Assembly: GCA_016124755.1 (NCBI GenBank)
Contig: WGNA01000002.1
Coordinates: 62,001-126,000, forward strand
Source: Bacteroidota bacterium
GTDB lineage: Bacteria; Bacteroidota; Bacteroidia; NS11-12g; UBA9320
Length of the DNA: 64,000 nt
Direction of reading: 5' to 3'
The notes beneath the pieces were generated by a model. That model was given only the letters and a program-made list of their open reading frames with translations, searched no databases and was not told the DNA's origin. A program made the position numbers and the translations under genes. Shown here one piece after another: positions 17,897-26,095 of the stretch. Position 1 is the stretch's first letter. Every line of letters starts with the position of its first letter.

Positions 17897-18759
17897 TACT
17901 TTAGACTTACCAGAGTCTTTAACGAATGAACTTCTTTAGAACTCAGGTGTCGCCATTTGCCTTTTTGCAATCCGGATTTATCCAATCCTGCGTAGATAAC
18001 ACGATCAAGTTTTTCTACCTCATACCCCAATGCTTCGAACATTCTTCTAACGACCCTATTTCTACCACTATGTATTTCTACACCTATTCTTGTTTTGTCT
18101 AATGCATCTATAAATGCAATTTTATCTGGCCTGATAAGTCCGTCAAAAAGCATTATTCCTTTCTGAAGTTTTTGATAATGCCACGGTTCTAGCGGTTTAT
18201 TTAATGTAACCGAATACACCTTGGGCACATTACTTTTGGGGTGCATTAGTCTTTGTGAAAGTTCTCCATCATTGGTGAAAATCAATATACCGGTAGTGTT
18301 TCTATCTAACCTTCCAACAGGATAAACTCTTTCTTCCTTTAGATCCTCTATTAACTCCATTACTGTTCTTCGGTTTTGCGGATCATTCGTTGTTGTTATA
18401 TAATCTTTGGGTTTATTCAAAATCACATAAATCTTTGGCGCTATTGTCAACACCTTACCGTCTATCGAAACAGAATCTGATGAAACCACTTTGTGCCCCA
18501 ATGTTTTAATTATGGTTCCATTAACCATAACTCTCCCTTCAGAAATAATTTCATCCGCTTCTCTACGACTACAAATACCACAATTGCTTATGAATTTATT
18601 GAGACGAACCTCTTGCGGTTGTTTCGATGGTCTTTCCTGCGTTACTCGTGGCTTATCCTCAATTGAGTTTCTGGAGATCCTCTTTCTTCTTCTTAATCCA
18701 TCAGTTCCATCAAGATTCGGTGGACCAGATTCATTACGGTTCTGATTTTCATTACTCAT
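17896..18759 (-). CDS. rluB: RluB/RsuA-family pseudouridine synthase
   Basis: About 287 residues. A disordered basic N-terminus (about 1-50) is followed by an S4 RNA-binding domain (RLNKFISNCGICSRREADE) and the RsuA/RluB catalytic domain with motif YPVGRLDRNTTGILIFTNDG, whose aspartate is the nucleophile, then RNRVVRRMFEALGYEVEKL. It converts a uridine of 23S rRNA (U2605 for E. coli RluB) to pseudouridine. The disordered head is common in Bacteroidota members. An upstream TTG start is possible, but it would lie within the promoter word, so I take the ATG at 18759. First gene of the rluB-xerD pair. Confidence 0.9.
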   Translation of the reverse strand: MSNENQNRNESGPPNLDGTDGLRRRKRISRNSIEDKPRVTQERPSKQPQEVRLNKFISNCGICSRREADEIISEGRVMVNGTIIKTLGHKVVSSDSVSIDGKVLTIAPKIYVILNKPKDYITTTNDPQNRRTVMELIEDLKEERVYPVGRLDRNTTGILIFTNDGELSQRLMHPKSNVPKVYSVTLNKPLEPWHYQKLQKGIMLFDGLIRPDKIAFIDALDKTRIGVEIHSGRNRVVRRMFEALGYEVEKLDRVIYAGLDKSGLQKGKWRHLSSKEVHSLKTLVSLK

Positions 18760-18765
18760 AGCATG

Positions 18766-18773
18766 CAAAAATA
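18766..18773 (-). promoter_or_regulatory. Bacteroidota -7 promoter element (TATTTTTG) for rluB-xerD
   Basis: Exact TAnnTTTG on the minus strand ending six bases before the ATG at 18759, so the mRNA would be essentially leaderless. Confidence 0.45.
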
Positions 18774-18872
18774 CCCTGTAGCCGCTAAACTTTCGGAGTA
18801 TTCCCGGATATTAGCACAAACTCCTTCACAGGTAAAATCATCCGATAAGAATCACATTACACATAGATAATT

Positions 18873-18900
18873 AAAAGTTGAAATTATTATTACAACTTTT
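18873..18900. repeat. AT-rich inverted repeat upstream of the type B T9SS gene
   Basis: Perfect 8 bp arms AAAAGTTG / CAACTTTT with a 12-base spacer, ending 27 bases before the TTG start at 18928. It could be an operator; no T-run follows on either strand, so a terminator is unlikely. Confidence 0.35.
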
Positions 18901-18927
18901 GCAGTTCAATTCCGTTTTTCAAAAGCT

Positions 18928-20610
18928 TTGAGAATCATCCTCCTTTTAATATGTGTTACAGTCTCCGGTGTTTTCGCGCATGCCACGGAACACGCTCCAA
19001 GTATATTTTCAGCTTGTTTGAATACCGAAGACAGTGTCGTAACCATTACATATTCCAAAACTGAGGATTTGTGTAACTCATTTATCAGAAATGATTTCTG
19101 GGCCAGCCCAAATTCATCTACACCCTATATACTTCTTGGAACAAGCAACAACAAAAACCAAACGTTAATTCAATTCAAATTGTCAGATGCATTTAGCGAT
19201 TGGTCGTTTTATATTTCTACTTCAAACGATTGTTTTGGAAACCCTTCATTAACTTCTGATATATATACCATTAAACGTCCAGAATCCATAGAAATTGATT
19301 CTCTTTCATTCGACCCAAACACTAATGAACTCCTAATTGGATGGAGAAATCCTTCTGGTAAAAACATTAAAGGATACAGAATTTATCAGGAAAATGGAAG
19401 TATAAATTCCAAATTAGCCGATACTAACACAACAAATTACAGATTATCCAATTACCCCTTACAAAAATCTTATCCCATTACATTAGCAGTTTTTGACAGT
19501 TGTGATAGGTTTTCCAAAATCAGCAGAGCTCATAAACCAATCGTGTTAAACATAACCATCGACAGTTGTAAACAAATGCTCAAATTAAATTGGAACAGGT
19601 ATATAGGTTGGTTATCAGACACTTTTTGCCTATATATATCCATAGATGGATCGAATTATTCTCGATTTGTACAATTATCTGACACCTTCACTCAATATAT
19701 TTATGATTTGGGTAAACACTATTCATTCTTTATTGGCACTAAAGCTCTTTCCGATCCGCTGATTACTACCAGTTCTAACAGTGTCTCCTTCTTTGCAAAA
19801 GAGCGAATACCATCAGATTTATTTTATATCAGTCATTGCTCCATTGAAGAACCCGGAACAATCAATATGCAACTTTGGTTATTGAACGGTCATGTAGGAG
19901 ATAGCATCACGATTTCACAAATACACCCTGCAATTTCACCATCAAATGTTGCTGAACATAAAGTGATTCAAACAAATAGTTCATATAATTTAAACTATAT
20001 TATTGATACCTATGACTCCCCTTATAGCTTTATAGCATCAACAAAATCAGCATGTGGAACTTATAAAGAAACATCAAATCAGGTTAGTTCAATTCTATTA
20101 AAACTAGAAAACAACGTTCTTTATTGGAGCTCTTATGACGGTTATATAAATGGGGTCGAATTATATGTTTTGTTTGGATTCGATGGTTTCACGTGGAACA
20201 ATATTGCTGAAACCCAAGACACCTTTTATTTAATTCAAGATTCATATGAAAAATACCAAATTGTTGCCAATGCCTCAACAAATCAATTTAACATAAAAGA
20301 ACAGTCTAAGTCAAATATCGTTACAAGTGATGAACACTCCACTATATTTATACCCAACGCAATAAATGTCAACAGTTCCAACAACACTTTTAAAGTTTTA
20401 GGTAAAAACATAGATGTAACCAAATCCCATTTCATTTTATTCAATCGTTGGGGAGAAGTAATCTACAAGGGAAATAATGTACTAACAGGTTATACATTTA
20501 ACATTGAAGGTGACAATATCCACACAGATCTAATATTTTATTCCGTTTATATCTATGACTATCAAGGCAGACAAACTCAACAATCCGGCTATCTATCAAT
20601 AATTCGCTGA
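18928..20610 (+). CDS. T9SS type B sorting-domain protein with FN3/Ig-like repeats
   Basis: 560 residues from a TTG start; the signal peptide (MRIILLLICVTVSGVFA) begins directly there, which fixes the start. The body has several beta-sandwich, FN3-like segments rich in paired cysteines (for example at CFGNPS, CDRF and CGTYKE). The last about 85 residues are a gliding-motility/CHU_C type sorting signal: FIPNAINV, the FNRWGEVIYKG core and a GYLSIIR ending. Such proteins are exported by the type IX system and shuttled to the surface. Function beyond being a surface protein is unknown. A parS-type site lies inside the coding sequence. AT-rich with many C on the coding strand. ybeY follows after one base. 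Confidence 0.82.
   Translation: MRIILLLICVTVSGVFAHATEHAPSIFSACLNTEDSVVTITYSKTEDLCNSFIRNDFWASPNSSTPYILLGTSNNKNQTLIQFKLSDAFSDWSFYISTSNDCFGNPSLTSDIYTIKRPESIEIDSLSFDPNTNELLIGWRNPSGKNIKGYRIYQENGSINSKLADTNTTNYRLSNYPLQKSYPITLAVFDSCDRFSKISRAHKPIVLNITIDSCKQMLKLNWNRYIGWLSDTFCLYISIDGSNYSRFVQLSDTFTQYIYDLGKHYSFFIGTKALSDPLITTSSNSVSFFAKERIPSDLFYISHCSIEEPGTINMQLWLLNGHVGDSITISQIHPAISPSNVAEHKVIQTNSSYNLNYIIDTYDSPYSFIASTKSACGTYKETSNQVSSILLKLENNVLYWSSYDGYINGVELYVLFGFDGFTWNNIAETQDTFYLIQDSYEKYQIVANASTNQFNIKEQSKSNIVTSDEHSTIFIPNAINVNSSNNTFKVLGKNIDVTKSHFILFNRWGEVIYKGNNVLTGYTFNIEGDNIHTDLIFYSVYIYDYQGRQTQQSGYLSIIR
20186..20199. other. parS-type ParB-binding site (copy 1, intragenic)
   Basis: GTTTCACGTGGAAC differs by one base from the consensus GTTTCACGTGAAAC and is the exact reverse complement of copy 2. 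It lies inside the type B T9SS gene, where it encodes part of GFTWNN. Confidence 0.6.
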
Positions 20611-20611
20611 A

Positions 20612-21028
20612 ATGATTAATCATCACTGGATGTTAGAACTTCAATGTAATGTCAACCTTAAAGATCTAACAAAATGGATACAAAGCTGCTTATCCCAAAT
20701 GGGGCAGCAAGTAGAAAACTTGAATGTTGTATATTTAAATGATGCATCTCTATTAGAACTAAATATTGAACATTTAAATCACGACTATTACACTGATATA
20801 CTAACCTTTGATTTACGAGATAATGATAATTCACATTTATTGGCAGATATCTACATCAGCGTTGATCGTGTCAAAAGCAATTCAGCTAAATATTCTGTAA
20901 CTTTTGAACAAGAATTAAAACGGGTAATTATTCACGGAATCTTACACCTTATGGGTTATAATGATAAAACTCTGCAAGAAAAGAATGAAATGAAAAACAT
21001 GGAAGATCACTATTTAAATAACGCCTAA
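20612..21028 (+). CDS. ybeY: rRNA maturation endoribonuclease YbeY
   Basis: 138 residues. YbeY is a metal-dependent RNase in 16S rRNA 3' processing and 70S quality control. Visible: the DYYTDILTFDLR strand and the metal motif in IHGILHLMGYNDKT. The canonical site is H-x3-H-x5-H; here the third histidine position is an aspartate or lysine (GYNDK), a substitution I recall as usual in Bacteroidota YbeY. It starts one base after the upstream stop, and its own stop is two bases from the parS site that precedes mnmG. Probably co-transcribed with mnmG. Confidence 0.9.
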   Translation: MINHHWMLELQCNVNLKDLTKWIQSCLSQMGQQVENLNVVYLNDASLLELNIEHLNHDYYTDILTFDLRDNDNSHLLADIYISVDRVKSNSAKYSVTFEQELKRVIIHGILHLMGYNDKTLQEKNEMKNMEDHYLNNA

Positions 21029-21030
21029 AT

Positions 21031-21044
21031 GTTCCACGTGAAAC
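21031..21044. other. parS-type ParB-binding site (copy 2, between ybeY and mnmG)
   Basis: TGTTCCACGTGAAACA (21030-21045) matches the 16 bp consensus TGTTTCACGTGAAACA at 15 positions. It exactly fills the gap between the ybeY stop and the mnmG ATG. parS next to gidA/mnmG is a known arrangement near bacterial origins. Confidence 0.8.
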
Positions 21045-21045
21045 A

Positions 21046-22896
21046 ATGAAATACGATGTTATTGTAGTAGGTGCTGGTCATTCCGGTTGTGAGGCAGCAC
21101 TTTCTTCTGCCAAATTGGGTTGCACAGTTCTTTTAATCACCTCAAACTTAGAAACAATCGCCAAAATGTCCTGCAACCCCGCAATTGGTGGCGTAGCGAA
21201 AGGTCAAATTGTTCGAGAAATTGACGCCCTAGGAGGTGAAATGGGCATCATTACAGATAGATCCTCTGTCCAGTTTCGAATGCTTAATAGATCAAAAGGT
21301 GCTGCTATGTGGAGTCCACGTGCTCAATCAGATCGTCATGAATATTCATCCATTTGGCGCCAAACCCTTGAGCAGCATCCAAATATTCACCTATTTCAAG
21401 ACACTGTTAACAACATTGTTCTAAATAAGGATGACGTTTGTGGCGTAGTTACACAACTCGGGTTTAACTTTCAATGTCAAACTCTAATTCTTACTAATGG
21501 AACATTTCTCAATGGATTAGTTCATATCGGACTAAATAACTTTTCAGGTGGAAGAATTTCCGAACATAAGGTAACCGGCATAACAGAAAAATTAGTTGAA
21601 CTTGGATTTACAACAGATAGAATGAAAACCGGAACACCCCCAAGAGTTGATGGGCGAAGTTTAGATTATTCCTTAATGGAAGAACAAAAGGGGGACGATT
21701 TGCCCAGTACATTTTCTTTTTACAAACCTCAACCGTTAGAAAAACAATTAAGTTGTTTCATCACATATACAAATACCACCGTACACGATATACTCCGAGA
21801 AGGTTTTGAGCAAAGCCCAATGTTCAATGGGAACATCACAGGAATAGGTCCCAGATATTGCCCTAGCATCGAAGACAAAATAAATCGCTTTGCAGAAAGA
21901 TCTAGGCATCAAATATTTGTGGAACCAGAAGGATGGAACACCATCGAAACATATATCAATGGTTTTTCAACTTCTCTTCCAATAGATATCCAAGAAAGAG
22001 CATTACGAGAAATACCTGGATTCAAGACCGCAAGAATGTTTAGACCTGGCTATGCAATTGAATATGATTACTTTCACCCTACTCAATTATACCACACTCT
22101 TGAAACCAAAATAATTAATAATCTATTTCTTGCCGGTCAAATTAATGGCACGACTGGATATGAAGAAGCAGCAGCACAAGGATTAATTGCAGGGATAAAT
22201 GCAGCCCTAAAAGTAAAAAACACAGAACCATTCATTTTGGATAGATCTGATGCCTACATAGGAGTTTTAATAGATGATTTAGTAACCAAAGGAACTGAAG
22301 AACCCTATCGCATGTTTACTTCAAGGGCAGAATACAGAATTTTGCTAAGACAAGATAATGCTGACGAACGATTAACTCCACTTGGACATAAAATTGGTCT
22401 GGCTTCGGATGAACGATTAAATAATTTGAATAAAAAACAACAGAATATTTCTTCCATTCTAAATATTCTCAACAACACATCAGTTGAACCTTCTGTTATA
22501 AATCCTTTACTTGAACAAGCTAATACTTCAACAATTACCGAAAAAACCAAACTCAGTAAATTGATTTTACGCCCGCAATTAAAAATAGATGATATTCTCA
22601 ATAGTTCAATTGGTTACAATCTAAAAGAATTTGAAACAACAGAACTTGAAGAATCAGAAATTCTACTGAAGTATGAAGGATATATACAAAAAGAAAAAGA
22701 AGTAGCTGAGAAGTTAAAAAATCTTAAACACATTAAAATTCCATCAGACTTTGAATACAACAAAGTAAATTCATTGTCGTCTGAAGCAAGAGAAAAACTA
22801 AATCTTATAAAACCCATTAACATTGGGCAAGCAACACAAATTAGTGGTGTAAGTGCATCTGATATTTCCGTGCTATTGGTTTATTTCGGACGATGA
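21046..22896 (+). CDS. mnmG: tRNA uridine-5-carboxymethylaminomethyl modification enzyme MnmG (GidA)
   Basis: 616 residues, full length. With MnmE it installs the cmnm5 group on U34 of tRNAs reading A/G-ending codons, using FAD, NADH and folate. FAD-binding GAGHSGCEAALSSAKLG opens the protein; the conserved CNPAIGGVAKGQIVREIDALGG, the active-site segment GTPPRVDGRS, RYCPSIEDKI and GTTGYEEAAAQGLIAG all match. The C-terminal helical domain that contacts MnmE and tRNA closes the protein (about 540-616). The start is fixed by the family N-terminus and the abutting parS. The ATGA overlap links it to the lipoprotein gene after it. mnmE is not in the window. Confidence 0.97.
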   Translation: MKYDVIVVGAGHSGCEAALSSAKLGCTVLLITSNLETIAKMSCNPAIGGVAKGQIVREIDALGGEMGIITDRSSVQFRMLNRSKGAAMWSPRAQSDRHEYSSIWRQTLEQHPNIHLFQDTVNNIVLNKDDVCGVVTQLGFNFQCQTLILTNGTFLNGLVHIGLNNFSGGRISEHKVTGITEKLVELGFTTDRMKTGTPPRVDGRSLDYSLMEEQKGDDLPSTFSFYKPQPLEKQLSCFITYTNTTVHDILREGFEQSPMFNGNITGIGPRYCPSIEDKINRFAERSRHQIFVEPEGWNTIETYINGFSTSLPIDIQERALREIPGFKTARMFRPGYAIEYDYFHPTQLYHTLETKIINNLFLAGQINGTTGYEEAAAQGLIAGINAALKVKNTEPFILDRSDAYIGVLIDDLVTKGTEEPYRMFTSRAEYRILLRQDNADERLTPLGHKIGLASDERLNNLNKKQQNISSILNILNNTSVEPSVINPLLEQANTSTITEKTKLSKLILRPQLKIDDILNSSIGYNLKEFETTELEESEILLKYEGYIQKEKEVAEKLKNLKHIKIPSDFEYNKVNSLSSEAREKLNLIKPINIGQATQISGVSASDISVLLVYFGR

Positions 22897-24488
22897 ATTT
22901 TAAACAATTCGTTCTACTATTTTTAGTAGCTACAACCATATTTTCCTGTGCTACGGTAGGAACTTTAACCGGCGGTGATACCGATACATCTCCTCCTTCA
23001 GTTATTTCCACCAATCCAGACAGTGCACAAGTCAACATTTATCCATCTAAAATATTCTTCAATTTTGATGAATTAATAGTCGTAAAGGATTTCAATAATG
23101 AGGTATTCTTATCTCCTCCTATCAACGAAGCGCTAACCTATAAGGTTAAAAATAAATCATTCATTATTTCCCTGCCTAATTCCCTGAAGCCAAATACCAC
23201 CTATCATTTAAACTTGGGCAATTCGATTTCTGACATTAACGAAGGCAATGTTCTAAACAATTTTGATTTAGTTTTCTCAACAGGTAATTTTCTTGATTCA
23301 GGTAACCTAACAGGAAAGGTGTATTCCTCAATCAATGGTAAACCGGAATTCTCTAACAAGCTTTGTTTATATCCTTATAAAGAACGCGATTCCATATTTA
23401 ATCTAACCCTACCATTATACAAGACCCAAATCGATTCTTCAGGTTTCTTTAATTTCACTAACATCAAGAAAAACAACTATTTCATTTATGGATTTACGGA
23501 TCTTAATAAAAATTCAAGATTAGATGTTAATGAACGTGTTTTTTTTAAAAATGTAGATTCCAACACTACCATAGCAAATGATATATCATCCTTTCCTTTT
23601 GAAGAAACCGAATACCAATTCAAATCTATAAGTCAGATAAAATCTAACAAATTCAATATTTATCTAAATCGCTCACTACAGGATAGCATTCAATTATTGT
23701 ATGGCTCAGCACAAACCAAGAACCCATTAATCTCAAGATACAATCAGAAAGAAAATTACCTAGAAGCGTTTATCGATAAAAATTCAATACCAAAATCTGA
23801 TACAATAAATCTCTATCTCACAATTGGTACCGACACTCTTGCTTCTATAACAACAAAATATATCTTTTCCAACGACACCACTCTTAATAAGCTTTCCGTT
23901 TTCAAACCACATCTAACAGAAACCAACAAAATATATGTAGCTTCCGATAACCCATTACTCGATGTAAAGAAAGAATATATCTCAATTGTTCAAGACAGTA
24001 GTATTGTTCCAGCCTCAAACATAGAATTAATAAATCCCTTTCTCTTCTCTGTTAAACTACCCTCAACTATAACCGGTAGTGTAATGCTCATAGTTAAAGA
24101 TTCAGCACTTAATCTCTCTTCCGCAATTCCTTCCACAGATAGTATTGAAGCAATTTTATATTCCGCTGAACAATTAGGGTCAGCCAGAATTCAAATCAAA
24201 ACAAATCAAAACACCGAAAGATGTATTTTTCAAATACTCTCCAACGAAAATCTAGATCAACAAGTGGTATATAATAGAATATTCAATTCAGATACTTCCT
24301 TCTACTTCCCATTTATACAACCTGGATCATTTACCCTAAAAGTAATTGTTGATTCTGATAAAAACGGGTACTGGACTAATGGAGATATTGTTAAATTAAG
24401 ACAACCTGAGAAGATTTACATTTCTCCCTCCCCTCTGGTTATACGGAAAAACTGGGAAAACGCATTTATTTTTGATTTGTTAGAATAA
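22893..24488 (+). CDS. Ig-like (Big_5/SbsA-type) domain lipoprotein
   Basis: 531 residues. A lipoprotein signal with cysteine at about 19 (VATTIFSC) is followed by the GGDTDTSPPSVISTNPDSA stretch typical of Bacteroidota proteins with an N-terminal bacterial Ig-like (Big_5) domain, about residues 35-130. Middle and C-terminal regions are beta-rich; the DLNKNSRLD and DSDKNGYWTNGD stretches look like calcium-binding or carboxypeptidase-regulatory turns. Family members are widespread surface or periplasmic lipoproteins of unknown function. It overlaps mnmG by four bases. The coding strand has more than twice as many C as G in stretches I counted. It is the last gene before the gene-free candidate origin. 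Confidence 0.8.
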   Translation: MNFKQFVLLFLVATTIFSCATVGTLTGGDTDTSPPSVISTNPDSAQVNIYPSKIFFNFDELIVVKDFNNEVFLSPPINEALTYKVKNKSFIISLPNSLKPNTTYHLNLGNSISDINEGNVLNNFDLVFSTGNFLDSGNLTGKVYSSINGKPEFSNKLCLYPYKERDSIFNLTLPLYKTQIDSSGFFNFTNIKKNNYFIYGFTDLNKNSRLDVNERVFFKNVDSNTTIANDISSFPFEETEYQFKSISQIKSNKFNIYLNRSLQDSIQLLYGSAQTKNPLISRYNQKENYLEAFIDKNSIPKSDTINLYLTIGTDTLASITTKYIFSNDTTLNKLSVFKPHLTETNKIYVASDNPLLDVKKEYISIVQDSSIVPASNIELINPFLFSVKLPSTITGSVMLIVKDSALNLSSAIPSTDSIEAILYSAEQLGSARIQIKTNQNTERCIFQILSNENLDQQVVYNRIFNSDTSFYFPFIQPGSFTLKVIVDSDKNGYWTNGDIVKLRQPEKIYISPSPLVIRKNWENAFIFDLLE

Positions 24489-24921
24489 CTACCTCATTTT
24501 CAAAACATTAGAAAAAAACTCAAGTTCTCTTAAATTGTTAATAAACCTCCATTTTGTGGTTTAAATACCAACAATACTGTTTCACGACATACACTACAGC
24601 ACAGAAATTCCACTTGACCAATCTCTAACAACAACTTCATTAACAACATTTCACAGAATCAATTATTAACATCTCTCTTGTTAATGACAAATTATCTGAA
24701 CAGCATACACAAAACATTTAGCTGTTTTATTGATAGGACAGCATAAATATCTTTATGAAAAAATGTTGATATTAAAATCCAAACCATCTCATCGCACGAG
24801 AAATCCACAAATTCACAGCACTTAATTAAGAAATATAAATTTTTAAATTTTCTTTTTTCTTTTCATTTGTTGAAAGCGCAATCTCCATTACCACAATCAC
24901 ATCTTTGATATTTTTGCTGAG
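24489..24921. other. Gene-free AT-rich gap, candidate chromosome origin (oriC)
   Basis: 433 bases with no credible gene on either strand. It holds four near-identical 9-mers: TGTTAATAA at 24536-24544 (+), its complement at 24663-24671, TGTTAATGA at 24679-24687 (+), and its complement at 24637-24645. Each differs at two or three positions from the DnaA box TGTGGATAA. ACAGCA recurs four times, and 24820-24880 is very AT-rich and could be an unwinding element. At the right edge base composition of the + strand flips: in 24001-24120 I count 13 G and 29 C, in 24961-25080 25 G and 16 C. The parS pair lies 3.4-4.3 kb to the left. No perfect DnaA box is present and dnaA is not in the window, so this is an inference. 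Confidence 0.45.
24909..24916 (+). promoter_or_regulatory. Bacteroidota -7 promoter element (TATTTTTG) for pheS
   Basis: Exact TAnnTTTG five bases before the pheS ATG; a one-mismatch copy (CATCTTTG) lies at 24900-24907 and would leave a more usual leader. Confidence 0.4.
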
Positions 24922-25929
24922 ATGAAAGAGAAGATTGAAGAAGTCTTAAAACAAGCAAAACAATTTAAAATCGCAAGCAAAGAAGATGTTGAGCAATTCA
25001 GGTTGAAATTTTTAACCAGGAAAAGCGATATCAACGAATTGTTTGCAAGATTGAAAGAAGTTCCAACCGAAGAAAAAAGGAATGTAGGACAACTTCTCAA
25101 TCAACTTAGATCCGACTTGGAGAAGATTTTTGATGATGCCAAACTTAAATTTGATGCCAACGAGGAAGATTTTAATTATGATCTTAGCCTTCCATCCTTC
25201 AATTTTAGCACAACCGGAATACACCCGTTATCAGTTGTTAAAACAGAATTGATATCGATTTTTCTTAAAATGGGCTTTGATGTTTCAGAAGGTCCTGAAA
25301 TAGAAGATGACTGGCATAACTTCTCGGCATTAAATTTTCCCGAGAATCACCCGGCAAGGGACATGCAGGATACTTTTTTTATTGAAAATGAAATTTCTTT
25401 AAGAACGCATACTTCATCTGTTCAGGTAAGAGTGATGGAGAATAAAATGCCCCCGATTCGAACAATTTCTCCGGGAAGAGTTTACAGAAATGAGGCTATA
25501 AGTTCCAGATCAAACTGCTTCTTTCACCAAATTGAAGGATTGTATATTGATGAAAAGGTATCCTTTGCAGACCTCAAACAAACACTGTTTTTATTCGTAC
25601 AGGAATTTTTTGGAGAAGGAACCAGAGTTCGTTTCAGACCCAGCTATTTTCCCTTTACAGAACCCAGTGCAGAAATGGATATTTATCTTGGGACAGAATC
25701 AGATGCAGATAAACGACTTACAAAAGGAACCGGTTGGCTTGAAATATTGGGTTGTGGTATGGTAGACACAGCGGTGCTTAAAAATTGTGGAATTGATTCA
25801 GATAAGTATAGCGGCTTTGCATTTGGGATGGGTGTTGAACGTATCGCAATGTTCAAGTATGGAGTCAAGGATCTTAGAACATTCTTTGAAAATGACACAA
25901 GATTTTTAGAACAGTTTTACGCTGTCTGA
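24922..25929 (+). CDS. pheS: Phenylalanyl-tRNA synthetase alpha subunit
   Basis: 335 residues. Class II synthetase catalytic subunit that charges tRNA-Phe as an alpha2beta2 enzyme. An N-terminal coiled-coil tRNA-binding arm (about 1-85) precedes the catalytic domain. Motif 2 (GRVYRNEAISSRSNCFFHQIE) and motif 3 (GFAFGMGVERIAMFKYG, with the ATP-binding arginine) are intact, as is FPFTEPSAEMDI. pheT is not next to it, unlike in many bacteria. It is the first gene with a G-rich coding strand after the candidate origin. Followed by tRNA-Pro. Confidence 0.97.
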   Translation: MKEKIEEVLKQAKQFKIASKEDVEQFRLKFLTRKSDINELFARLKEVPTEEKRNVGQLLNQLRSDLEKIFDDAKLKFDANEEDFNYDLSLPSFNFSTTGIHPLSVVKTELISIFLKMGFDVSEGPEIEDDWHNFSALNFPENHPARDMQDTFFIENEISLRTHTSSVQVRVMENKMPPIRTISPGRVYRNEAISSRSNCFFHQIEGLYIDEKVSFADLKQTLFLFVQEFFGEGTRVRFRPSYFPFTEPSAEMDIYLGTESDADKRLTKGTGWLEILGCGMVDTAVLKNCGIDSDKYSGFAFGMGVERIAMFKYGVKDLRTFFENDTRFLEQFYAV

Positions 25930-25961
25930 TGTTTGGCGCTATTCATTACCTTATTAGTAAT

Positions 25962-25969
25962 TAAATTTG
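25962..25969 (+). promoter_or_regulatory. Bacteroidota -7 promoter element (TAAATTTG) for tRNA-Pro
   Basis: Exact TAnnTTTG, nine bases before the tRNA 5' end. A TTTG at 25932-25935 is a poor -33 candidate because the spacing (26 bases) is long. Confidence 0.5.
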
Positions 25970-25978
25970 TCCGCGTTT

Positions 25979-26056
25979 CGGGATGTAGCTCAGCCCGGTT
26001 AGAGTACACGTCTGGGGGGCGTGTGGTCGCTGGTTCGAATCCAGTCATCCCGACCA
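25979..26056 (+). tRNA. tRNA-Pro (anticodon GGG)
   Basis: Folds as a cloverleaf: acceptor CGGGATG / CATCCCG, anticodon stem CACGT/GCGTG around loop CTGGGGG with anticodon GGG at 26014-26016, T-arm GCTGG/CCAGT with TTCGAAT. Discriminator A and the CCA end (26054-26056) are encoded. The C1-G72 pair is the usual proline identity pair. Confidence 0.96.
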
Positions 26057-26062
26057 TTGTTA

Positions 26063-26095
26063 AAACCGGTTCAAACAGAGCCGGTTTATTTTTTT
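26063..26095 (+). terminator. Rho-independent terminator after tRNA-Pro
   Basis: AAACCGG (26063-26069) / CCGGTTT (26081-26087) followed by ATTTTTTT. It overlaps the stop codon of the convergent rdgB gene. Confidence 0.85.

Noticed and set aside
24578-24593. TGTTTCACGACATACA in the gap, a third parS candidate
   Set aside because: It matches one half of the site (13 of 16 positions) but loses the central CACGTG core, so it is unlikely to bind ParB.
24489-24921. Perfect DnaA boxes TTATCCACA in the candidate origin
   Set aside because: I searched both strands by eye and found none; the nearest (AAATCCACA, TGTGGTTTA) have two mismatches. This keeps the origin call tentative.
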